Assembly: GCA_013398055.1 (NCBI GenBank) | Contig: VZRS01004530.1 | Coordinates: forward strand, 232,023-296,022 | Origin: Ifrita kowaldi | Lineage: Eukaryota; Chordata; Aves; Passeriformes; Cinclosomatidae | Direction of reading: 5' to 3' | DNA length: 64,000 nt | Shown: positions 25,908 to 38,899 of the stretch, piece after piece | How the letters are laid out: each line of letters starts with the position of its first letter | Numbering within the stretch: position 1 is the stretch's first letter | Translations under genes and position numbers: made by a program | Notes under the pieces: model-generated | Seen by the model: only the letters and a program-made list of their open reading frames with translations | Databases searched by the model: none | What the model was told of the DNA's origin: nothing

Positions 25908-27502
25908 CCAGATCTGCTTGAAACCTGCTAAAACACAGTTATTGTGCTATTGTTTGGGTCAGTGCAACCAAAGTTTTAACCAAATCACCTTCCAATGGCT
26001 AACCCTGCTGCTGCTATCTAATTTACTTTCCCTTCTTTCACTTGCCATTGGATTTAGGACAAGAAGTGATAGAGAGCACCGTAAAATCAGAGGATAACGT
26101 GATTTGAATATGCAAAAGATATTCCATAAATAATCTGGCTTGTGTAAGAGTCACTCTTACTATGGGAGTTAATTAACAATCAAGCCATGTCTGTGCTCCT
26201 TCCTGGTGGCTGCAGTAATCTTCTTGCTTGGTCCAAAGAGCTGAACATAAATAAGACTGTAACTAAGTGTATGGTGTGAAGGAGAATTTGGCATTTGGGA
26301 AAACAAATTTAAAGCAATCCCAGAAGAACCACTGTGAAGTTTTCCCTTTGCAAATGCTGTCACAGTTGGCAGAAAGGAATCAAGAGACATATTTACAATT
26401 TAAATGCAAGCTTGGTCATCGAGGACATTTTTTTCAGAGAAATATGGGTCAAATATGTCCATTGGGTTACAATGCTGAGACCACCCAGGCTTTTGCTAAT
26501 GCTAGTGTTTACACAAAGAGTCAGAAACAAGCTTCTCTCCAATTAGAAAGCCAATATCTAACTAGACACTAACTTGTTATATACCCTGTAGTCTAAATGT
26601 TAATAGCTTTGACCTCCTTCAGTTTAATCTTAATCTCTTTGACAGAGCAAGTGAACTTTGGGTTATATTTTACCAAATTGTTCCCTTTGTTTTCTTTCCC
26701 CCCCTTATGTTTCCAACAATGAGTATGTCACATGTTGCAGACCCAAATGAAAGCCTGTCTTCTTTTTCAATCAGTCATATCGCTAAGTATATGAGCAGGA
26801 AAACCCTTGTGATTGACACTGCTTCAACAAAGGCAGATTCAGTTTGCAGACGATAAGAGGCAAAGTCATACAAGCAGTGTTTACAAAGCAGTGAAGGAGA
26901 GAAAAAAATTAATGATAAAAGGACTAATCTTATTGTTTTACTAGATGAGAGAATGGTTCTTTGTGTTTGCTCTAGCAGAAGCCGACAGATTGTCTCCCAC
27001 CTCCCTTGTACACTTTTGGCAGCAAAATAATTTCCAGATTCTGTATCAAATGCAGGCTGGTGGATAAAAAAAGGGCTCTGGAATGCCTGGGAAGCCTCAG
27101 AAAGCAGAGGAGTGCCTGCACACGACAGTGTGGGCATGCACTACCTACAGCAATACTGTATAATTGAATATTACCTCCCTTACGAAGAGGGAATGATGTT
27201 TAAGAGCAACAGGAGCAAGTGCCTTTAAAGGAAAAAGAAACAAACCTATGTGAAAACATCAAACTGGCTGATCTGATGTGCTTTCTGTAGCATGGCAATC
27301 TCACTCCCATCAGGAACATTCTTTGTGATTTCTTCCCTCTGTGGGAGACCAGACCCATGTCAGCTCTAATCAAAAGGAAGCCTGGCTGTTAACCCGTGCT
27401 CCTGGTGCTGGAGTACTTTTGTGGTAATATGGCCAGCACAAGTCAATGAAGCACCATTTCCATTTCTTGGTGCCAGATGCTGGAGGGGGATGACTGGAAG
27501 AG
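25908..27502. other. noncoding unique sequence
   Basis: No gene recognised. The part 26770-27130 is complex sequence with a 120-codon open frame on the minus strand (27137-26775). The predicted protein shows no domain I recognise. The DNA looks more like a conserved noncoding element than an exon, but that is an impression only. Confidence 0.6.
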
Positions 27503-27620
27503 ATTCACAGAGTGGTGGACTAGTTTATGTTGGAAGGGACCTCTGGACATGACATGGCCTGAGCACTGCCCAAAGAAAAGGTGACTTCAAATCTCGATTG
27601 CCCAGAGCACTTCTGATATT
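27503..27620 (-). mobile_element. CR1 LINE 3'-end remnant, minus strand
   Basis: Read in the plus direction it begins with TTCACAGAGTGGTGGA, then GTTGGAAGGGACCTCTGGA, the complement-side signature of a CR1 3' UTR, and then CTGCCCAAAG and GATTGCCCAGAGCA in the order expected further into the element. Only about 120 bases are recognisable and the copy is clearly diverged. The inner boundary is approximate. Confidence 0.7.
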
Positions 27621-30209
27621 CGCTACCGGAAGGCAGCAGGGTGGCCCACTGTGTCTCAGGATAGCACATCTGTACAGAAATCTGTTTTAATCATGTGTAA
27701 TGGCCACTATCAACTGCACAGGAAGCAGGACAGAGAATTAAAATCCAGGACGATCTCAACAGGAGAAGGACAGGGTAACCTTGCTTTCCGGCTCCTCTGC
27801 TGTTCATTAGTTTCACGGCTTAATTCCTATCTCTTGCTAGCAGGGCCAGGCAGCTTTGTCCTTTCAGCAGCTGAAGTCACGCTGTCTCACCACTGTTCAC
27901 CAAAGGTTGCTGAACAAGTGTTGCCAATTTCTTTCTCTTCAAGATGAAGCCTGCCAGCTCAGTTATGTCCTTCAGCGAGCATGAATATCTAGCTGTGAAA
28001 TAATCAGTCGTTGCAGTCTCTATTGAGATGTGATACGTTGCTCAGAGAGTAGGTGAAGCAATACAAGGCAAGACAAAGCTATTTTAATGATTCTCCCCTA
28101 AAAGTCTCTACGGAGTGTTTTCAGTGTGTTTGTCTAATCTAGCTGTCCCCACAGGCAATATGAGAAGCAGCACCAGCACCGGGGGAATAGCACACACCTC
28201 GGGTTTCATTGAAACATTTAATTTCATCCCATTCTGCCCCACTAAAAAGACACTGACACTTTTAAAGAACATTACTTGAGTTAAAGAAGGGACTCTGTTG
28301 GGAGAAAAAAAATGACTTACCAAGTGACGAAACACATGCAATTTTAATTTTATCCAGAAAAATTGCAAATAATGGCAAATAATATAGTGAGTTTCAAAGC
28401 AAGAAAATCCCAAAATGGCATTCTTGCATGTATTTCTGAGTTGTGTTCAAATTACTGGTGCTTAGCAAGTTACCAAACATCAGCAGAGACACAGAAACTG
28501 TGTTTGCATATGCCTTTACCTTATGGAAAATGTGAATATATTTGCTTTATAGTGTAAGTGTCTTTCACTGTATGCTAACATTTAAAATATATATTTATTT
28601 GTTTCTAGTAGTGCTTGCATATGGATACATTTAATATACCCACCACCGTTCAAAAGATGTACAGTAATTTGTTAATTTGTAATGTGTTAATTTGTCATGT
28701 GGTCAGGTTGCTGTGCTCTCTCTCACATTTGTGTGGCTTCACACTCATGACTTATTCTTGCAAACCTCCATGAATTAAAAAATAAGAATGCTGGCAAACT
28801 AGCCCTCAATGATTTTTCCATGGCATCTGCATTGACAAATAAAGCTGTGAGACATTTTGCATTGTCAACTGCTAACGGTTACAGCGCTCCTCTGGTAGAT
28901 TAGTTAGAGTAATTTGGGTTTTAGAACAAAAATGAGTTTCTATAACAAAGACACACAAAATGAATATCAGGGAAATCAATCAAAGTGTAATAAACTTTTA
29001 TTAAAAAAAGACATCACTCTCTCTGGCAATTCATAAAACAAGTCTCCAAATCTGTATAGACAGTACAAATAAACATAAAATGATTCTTTAAGGGCATAAT
29101 GAAGGGTTCTGTCAACAACAATAAGAAAACAAAGCATAGATGTATGTTTGTGAAAGAAATTGCACATTTTCTGTTTTTCAGAAAGCCTTTGGCATTTCTT
29201 TTTGATAAAAAAGGAGTACAAGATGCAAGAAATGAGTTCTCCATCTGAGCAATGTCTTTTTAGTTTCTTCTTTCTATTCTGTCAAATTTATCATTGATAA
29301 TCTGAGTGGGCTTTGATACTCTGTGAGGGCTTTTGAACTTGCCGGAGTACTTTAAGCTAATCCTAAATGTCTGGGACTTGGCCATATACCTAGGTTCAAC
29401 AGAGTTCCACCCTGTTCCTAGAGTACTATTTCTGTAAGGCAGAAGCCTCCATTTTGCTTAAACAATATATTTCAAGCTAATCCTTTTCCAAAAATTACAG
29501 TTTTTAATTCTATGAAATGTTGCTGGTATAATGTGTGTTATTAAAATCACTGCTCTTTATTTTGTTTTCTTTTTGAGTTCATTTTAAGTCTAAAGTTACC
29601 AAAGCCCTACATCATATTTGGGTCAAAAGATAATCAGCTGAAAAGGGATGTTTATTTAATAATTATCCTTAGAAAATGAATATGAGGGCAGAAGGGTGAA
29701 TTGCAGGTCACCTAATCAGAGTTTGAGCCTTATATTAATTGAACACTTGGATTTAACTCTTAGCTTGCAAAAGACTTCAACTTTTGAACTATTAGTACCT
29801 AAAATTAAAAGGAGTCTATGTTTTTATCCTAGGAAGTATTTATTTTAGAACAGGTTTAAGAAGTAGGGAAAAAAATCCCCTCCATAATGAAAGAAAAAAT
29901 GAGCAGTACCTGAATGTTTTCTGAAAAAAAGAGGAAAATACAAGGCTCAGAGCCCAACAATACAAAGGTCATCATGAATCTTCCATCTGGACCACACTGA
30001 ACTCTGCACTGCTGAAAAGACCTACCTGGTCATCACCTCAATCTCTCTCAGATACATGGCATTTTCTTACACTCCCTCCCTCTCATCCTCCTTCAACCCT
30101 TCTTTCTTTCTTCTTTTCCTGTCTTTCTTATATTGATGCCTTAGGTTTTACCTTTTATATTTTTCAAATCCTGTACTGCCTAGTGTGTAACTCTGAAGTT
30201 TCTTGTAGC
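27621..30209. other. noncoding unique sequence
   Basis: No gene recognised. It includes a 15-base tandem duplication (28671-28700) and a pyrimidine-rich stretch (about 30066-30130). The part from 28790 to 28900 is complex and could be conserved. Open frames are all under about 101 codons and unremarkable. Confidence 0.6.
28671..28700. repeat. 15-bp tandem duplication
   Basis: GTTAATTTGTAATGT is followed immediately by GTTAATTTGTCATGT, matching at 14 of 15 positions. A simple replication-slippage duplication. Confidence 0.85.
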
Positions 30210-30559
30210 CTGTTGACTACTGTTCTCTCATGCTGGTTAGACATAACAAGCCTCTCCAAGCTTGCTCTCCAAGGACACCCAGATTGTCCTAGGCCCAAAA
30301 TGTGTAAACTAACACCTTAAGAAGGGCAGTAAACTTGGGGAAATCACATCATTAACTGAAGTTTTAATTGGAGAATTGATCCTGATATGCAAATGAATCA
30401 AACTTATAAAAGTGTGAAGAACTTGTGACTTGGGGTCCATCTTGGGTGCTGCCTTTTTGACTGCCCAGGGTGTACCTTGAAGGCCCTTCAAATAAATACC
30501 TACCTTTACTCCCTTATTCTTGTCTAGTCTCTGTTTCTAGGTGGCCACCCCAGGCATCA
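30210..30559 (+). mobile_element. second solo LTR-like block
   Basis: This block has the ordered parts of a retroviral LTR on the plus strand: an octamer ATGCAAAT at 30387-30394, a TATA box TATAAAA at 30405-30411, a start-site region followed by GGGGTCCATCTTGGGTGCTG, a poly(A) signal AATAAA at 30491-30496, and a U5-like pyrimidine-rich end closing with GGCCACCCCAGGCATCA. The TCTTGGGTGCTGCCT and CAATAAATACC-type words and the GGCATCA end resemble avian ERV LTRs, possibly ERVL-like. The 5' edge is uncertain because no clean TG start with a matching target duplication was found; 30210 is an estimate. No internal retroviral sequence is next to it. Confidence 0.7.
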
Positions 30560-33500
30560 CTGTTACTCTGAATACCTTAATTCCCTTCTTTGTCAGGATT
30601 CAGACATGATGGCAATTAAAAGACATTTCCAATGAAAAAAAAAAAAAGACTTTTTCTTCAAACTTATCTCAGTTGCCTACTCAACTTTTTCTTCTCCTCT
30701 GTTGTTCCTAGAACAGCTCTCTGAGAGACTTCAGGCAATTTGTTTTCCTTCCCCATGTTGAAGCCTTTGAGAATTTCCCCCTACTAGCTACATAAGAGTT
30801 TCATTAGCTCCCAAATGGTTTCAAGTTTTTGTCCACATCCTTAAGTTCAGGTACTAATCCCCCACATGATGAATCCCTCTCTGCATCAGACACCTGAAAG
30901 TGCGACCTTACTGCTTCAATGGTTATTGTAGAGCCACGACATCAGTACTCTGTAGTTTATTGAGAAGACTGTTTCTTGTGTGCTGCAAAGGAATAAAAGC
31001 ATTATGCAACAGAAAAATTGTGGTCTGCGTTTTCAAATGTGAGTCTGAAAACATTAAGTGCAAAGTAACTGTTAAATATGTAAACATTAATGTGATTGAC
31101 AAATCTTGAAATGTAAAAGATAAAGTATGTAAATGCACACCTGTCTGTCTGCATGTTTGTATTGCAACTCAGCTGTTAATAAACCTGGGTTTCTTTCAAT
31201 AGGAATTTTTGAAATTTGTGAAACTTAAACACTGGTAACTTTTGAATAGCTGGTTGGGCCATTCTCCTCCTGGTTTGTTTGTTTGTTTGTTTTTCTTTTA
31301 AAATACCTGCTCCTTTTAATGTTGTTATTGTTGATATTATTATAAGAGTAAAGTTAGTGTTATTATTGAGCACAATGCAGACGTATGCACAAACATATAT
31401 AAAAGGTTGCCTTTCCTTCAAGGACAGACCCAGAGACCAGAAAAAAAAAATTAGAAATTCATGCAATCTTCTAAATCTGAATGTTATTTGAGATTCATCA
31501 GAGCCAAGAGGTACTCAGTACGTTTAAAGTCAAGGTGCCTAAATAAAGAATTAATAGCTCAGTATGAGGCACCTCTTTTGAACACCTGAAGGTTATAAGA
31601 AATGAGGACATGGACCTAGAATGCAAATTGTTATGTGGCTCTTGCTGCTGCTGTAATAAGCTAACTTTATTATTATGTTTGCCAGGTAACTGCAATCTTT
31701 ATAGAGACCAAACATATCCAAGGTTTATTTTGTTGCATTTATAGCATTAGGAATTGAAGTAACATGAGTTAAGATAAAGCACTTGGAGCACTAGATAGGA
31801 CTGTATGTGGGAGACTTTGGAAGGTGATGAATCAGAACTCCTACACTAGACCTTGCAGAGATAATCTGTGATTTTGGGACTAAAATTTGCCTTTGTTCAT
31901 TAATAGGAGAGTGGGAGATCAGGTCTCCAGCTGTGTTTTTGGAAGCTGCACAAGTACTCCTCCAAGCCATGGCCGGTGACAAGAGCCCAAGAAGACTCAT
32001 GACCAAATACTGCATGATCCTGTACATTGCTACCCTTGTGAATTCTGTTCTTGGCTTGTTTTGGGGGCACCTAGTCCTGGGACAAACCCTCAGCTCTGCT
32101 CTGCCCTGCTCAAGTCCAACCTCATACTGCTCAGACCTGGGGACCTCTACTTATGAGACAGCAATGGACAGAGCTTTGCAAGTTGTGACATCCTGCTGGA
32201 CAAAAAAGGGGAACGGATTTCCTTTTCTCTGCTTTGATATTCCTTTGTGCCAAAATGGGCTTTGGTGTCAACAGCATAAGTTTGTTCAGAAGAAGCATTT
32301 ACTTTATCAGTACTGAGTTTTCGCATGCTAATTATACTGTTTGGATACTGCAGATTCAGCAGTGTGCTTCAAAAAGTAGAATAAGCACCTTGAAGGATTG
32401 CAGAGGGAGAGCTGAGGGGAGAGATATCAAACACAGGAAGCAGAGCTGGTGACACCCAGTTCTTTCCTCGTGGCTGAGGATGGTTGGGTAGGTTACTTAA
32501 GCTTCAGATGTGTCTGGAAATACCCCATTTTATTTTGCACTGTGACACCTTGACAGCAACAAATTCTTGCTGTTTGTTACAAATTGATATTCAGACTACC
32601 TTCTCAGGGTGACTTTAGAAAACAATGAAGTCAAATGCTGATAAATGAACATGGGAGTCCTGAAAAAGAGCTTTAAACCTCTCTTGGGATGTGCTGTATC
32701 ATGTGAAAGGTGAGAAAAACATACTCCATCTGTGAGGTGAGGAAATAAACATGGCACTGAGCTGCTACTGTGAGTCTGTGCATGTGAGAAGTATATTAAA
32801 ATCCTGTCAAGCAAGGGATCTGGTCTGTGTAAAGATGTTCTATTTTGTTGCCTTGCATAAAATATCTGTCATCATAGTCCCTATTTGAGAAACACTGATC
32901 CATTTGTCAACGTTTGAAATCTACAATGAGGATGTGAGAAAAGCAGGGATGAGACCCAAGATCTTATTTTTAGTTTATATTAATTATTTTTTATAGTTGT
33001 AATTTTAATAATTAGCAAACCTATAAATGTACAGGAACTTGCACATAATGCATTTCATTGCTCTCGATCATTTCTATTCTGCCTCGAGCCTACTCATTCT
33101 TTGAAAAGTGTATAAAACATTGGGGGGATATATGGTCAACTATTTCCTGAATTGTAGCATTATTTACTTGTAAATTAGCTTATAGTTCACTAGAAGGTCC
33201 TGTAAAATGAGTTTAATAAGCACCCCATCTCATTTAGAAATGGTGTCAGAGGATAGCACAAAGTAAGTAGTGAATTTAATTATATCTTTAGAAGTTTGAA
33301 CCCTCATAGAATGAGGAACTGATTAGAGCTCAAATCAGCGGAAAGACACGGAATGACATTCCATATTTGCGGCCTCTGGGGCATACCTTCCAAAAGGGAA
33401 TGATTTAAAATGTCAATGAAAATGCATTAGACCCTCATTTAGTATGAAAGTGTTTTGAAAGTTGTTGATCTAGATCACACTTGTTCGTATTAGCAACGTC

Positions 33501-34029
33501 AAACGATGTGTGCATGCACATTTCTGCATTTGTGTACTTGTCCCTCTTTTCCCTTGTAGTGCCTTTTTTTTTGTTATTAAAGCTTGTAACCTGTAGAAGA
33601 GACACACTCCTTGGGGGCTGCTGCGTTCCCTTCTTCATTCATACAATGGATTTTATGAGGTGTAAGCAGAGCTTTGCTGTTCCTTACACTCATATGTCCA
33701 CAGCTTCATTTTCTAGGGCTAAGGGAGCAAAAAAAATGGTACCAGGAATACGTTCTGCATAGCAGAGAGAAACCTGGAGGCACATCTGCCTTCCATAGCA
33801 GTGAGCTGCTCTCCTGCTCTCTTGTGGCTAAGCCATTATTGAGCTCTAAACCAGCCACAGCCATCAGGTTCTTAAAGCCAAGATCTGAATCAAAAGAAAT
33901 ACCAAAATCCCCTCAGACAGTGCTACAGTGTGAATATCAGATGGTCAGTCTAAAATCCTTTGAAGAGCCCTCGCACATTCCAAGGTAGTGGTGCAGCCTA
34001 ATAACAGCGCCAGAGATGAAAGGTTTGGG
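30560..34029. other. noncoding unique sequence
   Basis: No gene recognised. It contains an A run (about 30637-30649) and a (GTTT)n microsatellite (31273-31293). The 127-codon plus frame at 31933-32316 shows no recognisable domain and lacks splice or promoter support. The stretch 33300-33420 is complex, with GGAATGACATTCC and TTTGCGGCC words, and looks like a conserved-element candidate. Confidence 0.6.
31273..31293. repeat. (GTTT)n microsatellite
   Basis: About five GTTT units followed by further T residues. Confidence 0.9.
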
Positions 34030-34492
34030 AGGTTTTACAAGGCAGCTGGAAAACAAGTTGTACTACGTGAGGCTTAAAGAGTTCAAACTCTTCAGCTTAT
34101 CTGAGAGGAGACAGAGAGGTGGATTGATCATGGCTAGGTGCTTGCACATGGAAAAGAGATCCAATAGCAGGGTGTTTTTGAGCTTGTTGACAAAGACCTG
34201 ACAAGATCTGTTGCAAAGACTTAGACAAATTAGGCCTTGAAGTAAATCATAGCTTTCTAGCAGAGAGGATAATTAAACTAAGTTAACAGTCTCCTAAAAG
34301 GGCTGGAGGGGGGACAGGACAGGGATGACTCAACAGGGATTTAGATCTTTAAAGAGACGCATAATTAAATCCTTCTATGAGATATAATTTAATCTACCTC
34401 TGGGCCAAATTCTGTGTCCAGTAGGTCCAGGGACTTAGGTGGAATAGTTGTTTTGGTACTTTCTGACCTTAATGCTTGTAAATGTATGAATC
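34030..34492 (+). mobile_element. ancient CR1 LINE remnant, plus strand
   Basis: Highly diverged but collinear with the 3' part of an old CR1 lineage that is common in reptiles and birds. In order: GGAAAACAAG (start of the LEN... block), AAAGAGTTCAAACTCTTCAG and AGAGAGGTGGATTGATCATG, the frame giving LKEFKLFSLSERRQRGGLI at about 34070-34130; then CAAGATCT, AGACAAATTAGGCCTTGAAG and GGATAATTAAACTAAG, matching the later 'LRLDK / VINHW' part; and finally GGTACTTTCTGACCTTAATG with a terminal TGTATGAATCC, the ancient CR1 3' end. The part from about 34300 to 34430 is poorly matched. The reading frame is broken many times, so this is a fossil. The 61-codon frame at 34016-34201 is part of it. Confidence 0.8.
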
Positions 34493-35196
34493 CTTTATTT
34501 ATGTCCTCTTTTTGTGGACCAGGGAAAGGCTAATAAATTACCCACAACCCTGAGAATGCCCATAACACCTGGAACTCTGTGTTAAGACAACCACTGCAAC
34601 CAAAATTTATCAAGACTTCAGGGGATCAGTGAAGAGAAAAGATTTCCTTTATGCACTGGGCAGATGTATTCTCAGGGCTCATGTCTTCATTTGCCTCTAT
34701 TTTTTTTCATGTCATTCAGAAACATCAGAGGTGGCTGCAGCTGGAGACAGGGCAACAGATGGATAGACTGCAGATGCAGGATTCTATTTTTCATTTATTT
34801 ACTCAACAGATCTCCAATTTGTATTTTCTAAGTTAAATCAGAAAACACCTTGGTTTATGCTGCTTTTCTTTTTAAAGTTAATCTGAAATACTTTAAATAT
34901 TCCCTTTCACCTGTTTCCTGTCCAAAAGTGCTTGTTTATTGGAAGTCTTTTTTATTCTTTTTGTTTTCTCAAACTAGGAGGCAGGACTCAGTTAACTACT
35001 GAGCCCTTTCACTCTATGTAGAGAAAATTTGTGAAAGTCTGCATACCTGTAAGAATAGATTACTTGACAAGGTGAGAAAATACTGCCAGCACAGCAGAGT
35101 CTATTACAAAAAAATAAAAAGGAAAATAAAGCAGAACCATCCCCTAGTTTCCCATTTCAATTTCCAGATAGCTGAGCCAGTGCATAGCAGAAAGGA

Positions 35197-35224
35197 AAAA
35201 AAAACCCCAAACCCCCGAACCCAA
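35197..35224. repeat. A-run to C-rich low-complexity patch
   Basis: A run of A residues is followed by repeated AAACCCC/AACCCCC words. It could be a decayed poly(A) tail, but no retroposed gene is visible to its left. Confidence 0.6.
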
Positions 35225-38200
35225 AATTACATTGCTCTTTGAGAAACAATTTTCAGAAATGCAAATTGAATCTTAATTTTACCTTTTGCAGTTTATTCTG
35301 TAAGAGGCAAATGTGTTATTTGTAGGTGTGCTGGCTTTGGGCAGCGACACTTTATCTGTACCTAGTTTACAGCCAGAGACCAGGGCTACAGTTTCCTTAG
35401 CTGAAAGGAGTCAAGGGATCTCAAAGGGAATCACACTTTGAAGCAAATCAAAGCAAATGAGCAAAGAAACACAAAACTGAAATCACTGAACCCAAATCCA
35501 CAAATTAAGGAAATAGAAGAGTCCAGTGCTATCCCACACAGTGAGCAAATCCAAAATTCATACAAGTGGAAATTCAGGGTCAGTGACTGCCTTAAAAGAA
35601 ATAAATTATGTCCAAAAAATAAGTAATTTCCACTCCTAGAATTCAATACTCCACTAATGCTTTAATAAGCAGTGAGCTGCTGCTCAGTTCTGGCTTGCTA
35701 TGAGTTGCTACTCAGGAGCCCTATTCCTGCATTAAGATTTCAGGATGTCCCCGATTCCCATCACAATTTCCTTTCTCATCAAGAGGACTGCATTCCAGTC
35801 TGTGAGGAAAAAGGCCATCCATTTTTCATTTAGCATACTTTTATCTACCTTGACTCTTAAGTGTCTAAAGTCACACACTCAGGTAAGGTCACTAACCCTG
35901 TCTTCTCTTTTGAAAGTCACCCTAAGATGAGAGTCAGTTCTGCCATCATGTTCCTCTGGGAAATCAAACAGTGATGTTAGGCAGCAATAGTTAATAGTAT
36001 CTTATTTATTATGTATGAAGAACAAAATTTTTAAGAGAAATTGTTAGCATTAAGTGCAAACATTTTGCTTTATTTAATTGACATTTTGACAGCAAAATCT
36101 TTTAAGCTCCTTAAGGAAATTCAGCTTATAATAATAAATAATGAGCAAAAATATTGCTGGAAGATGAAACTTAATAGCCTATTTCTTAAAGACTCAGATT
36201 TTATTATAGGAATGTAGATGCAGATTGCCCCATATACCAGACTAATTTTTCTCTTCCGTTCTTTTCCTAATCACTGCAGACTAAGAATAAAGTGGTAAAA
36301 TTGGACAAAAATATGCCACAGATCTGGAATATTGCAGCAGACGTGCCTGTATGTGTACATTGCAGGAGTCCCTGTGCACTTTCCCAGCTAATATTTAAAA
36401 GGGTCATCTGGTCTGTTTGCTGATTGCTCTTTGAAAATTAGAATTCCTTATAAAATATTTAGTCAAAGTAGAGGGAATGGAGGATCTGGGATTCCTGTGA
36501 CCCTGGAATTGTTGGAGAATTAGGGAGTTTCATTTCTGCCAATGAAATAAAACTGAAGACTCCTATCAAAGGCACAATATTGGATTACGGACTGTTAAGG
36601 AGGCTAACTAAGGAAGGCTAGCTGATAACTCCCCTAAAACGCATTCTCAAATCCTTCTTAGTCAATTTAGTGGGCATTTGGTGTCCATGAAATATTTGAT
36701 TTGGCTCCATTTGCAGAGAGTTCAGCCTGAGAGCCAGGCACGGGATCTAGTGAACTAGATTAGCATCACTTGCTTTCTTGCACAGTAAACACCCAAAGAC
36801 AAAAGAAACATACATGTATGTGCACACACACATGCACTCTTTAAAAAAAATAATTATCAGAGTATATCTGGTGTTATAAAAGCATAAACTTAAATCAAGT
36901 TTTTCAAGTGAACCTTCTGGGTCACTCTCCAGTAGCAGTACAAGTTCCACAGAAGAGGAGGCCTCTGTGATGACATATCTTGGAAAAAAAGGGAGGAAAG
37001 CACCTGTGGGAAACGTTGCATCCCAGAGGGCTGTATTGCACTTCAGACAAAATGTCTAGGTTGGGATAACCATGTGTTTTCAGTGCAAGGAGAGGAAGGG
37101 TCATAATTAATATGACATAGGTGAAAAAACCTTGTCAACTCTTTTGATCATAGAATGATTTTGTAAAAAGCCAGCATCTCATGCCAATATAAGGAGGCTC
37201 AATGCTGCTGACAAACACGTGAATTGAATTAAGGAAAAGGCTGAGTGATAAAATGGAAGTCACTAATTTCCACTCCCAAGGCATTTAGATAAAATAAATC
37301 CTAATATAAGACTTTTATTTTATTCAAGCGTTCATTAGTTTTCAAAGATATGTTGAAAATGCCAGAATGAATCACTTATTTAACTTCAAGGGCTCTGCGA
37401 ATGTTTAAACCACAGTTTTTTGAACTTATGTTCAAAAAAGAGGGTATTTCTTCAGGATAATCATTATTCCATCTCCAAAAGGGGAAATTCTCTCATGAGG
37501 AAAATCAAGGCAGAAGGAATAGGTTGAAAGTCTTAGACCCAACTCTCATGGCAATTAGATTTTGTATACATAACTATAACAAGCATAGATGACACATAAT
37601 GTGCCCATTACTCATATGCTCTAATTCTTCTGTAACATTATATTGAAATCTCTTTTTTCCACTTAGAAGAATAATGGCAATTAGTTGCTATCTGACCGGA
37701 ACTACATAAAATATGAAAATGTGTTATATCACTTTTTTTGCAGCTGTGTTTACAAGCAGTGTAGGACACAGCTACATATATTCAGTAGAGTTGGTGTTCA
37801 GCACACAGCACAGAGCAGAAGGTACTGGCTCAAAGGCGTAGGTCAGCCAAGTCTCTGATAACTCTGTGACTTGGGCTGTCCTGCTTTTTTTTAGCTTTCT
37901 GAGCACTCTTAACTTCAGTGCCTCAGCAGCAGGCATTGTGATCCACTGCATCATGAAGAAATGCCCAAAGGCAGGGATCAGCAATCTCATGCTGAGGGAA
38001 GGAGCCCTTGCTGAAAGCAGATGTCAAATGGCACTCTGCAAGACTGGAACTGAGAGCTGCTTTATCTTGAAAGTGTCATCTGTAAATGTTATCCAGCTCT
38101 TGGCTCCTACCATGATTTACACTCAGACAGACACAAGAGCCTCTTTCTTACCTGCTGCTTCTGTTCCAGTCTTACCACAGAGTACTCAGCAGTTCCCTGA

Positions 38201-38899
38201 CTAAGAGATGGTGGCTGTAGTGGTGGGAATGAGCCATCGCAGGGGAGCTCTCTGCCAGCCCTTTGGGCCTCCAGAAACCACCTGGATCTGCCTCATGTGT
38301 ACTATCAGAGCACATGTTGTGTAGGGGTTACCCTCTGCTTGGCCATCTGCCCTTGGCCTGACTTTGAGGTCATTTCCGAATCTGGAAGGTGTTCTGCAGC
38401 CAGGACACTTCAATTTCCCCATCTCCAAATGACAGTTCTGGACAAAGTAGACCAGCACTTTAAGGAGAGCTTTACAATTTGCTAAAAATATGATGATTTC
38501 AGCTAAAATTGGCAGTGTCTTCTGGGTTTTGTGATCCATCATGACCAACAACAGAGTATGGGCGTGTGACCACAGGTGCGCTGACAGCATGTATTGATCA
38601 GGCCACTGTTCTGGCTGTGATGGCATCACCTTTCCGTGCCCTCACCAGTGGGAACAGCAGTGCTGGTGCTGGTTGCTATTGATGCATGCTAATGCTCAGA
38701 GTGCTTTTAAGCGACCTCTTAACAGATACCATCAAAGACAGGATTTTTAGACTTTGGCAGATTGTGCCTGGATTTTTATGTCATGAAGGAAACTGAAGTG
38801 TGAGCTGATAATTTTCAGTATAGTTGGCCAGAGGAAAAAAATCCAAAGGGAAATGGAAAACATACAAATGGATGTATCTGCACCCAAATCCATCAAGTC

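Noticed and set aside
31933..32316. 127-codon plus-strand frame
   Set aside because: No recognisable domain, no flanking splice or promoter signals, and an overlapping open frame on the other strand.
38153..38203. Short minus-strand exon before the donor CAGCAG|GTAAGAAAG
   Set aside because: Only 49 bases, with a second donor-like string inside and a weak acceptor; too little to support.
38201..38629. 142-codon minus-strand frame and a MIR-like word (TTTCCCCATCTCC) near 38410
   Set aside because: The frame has no recognisable domain, and the MIR-like match covers only about 20 bases with no supporting flank.
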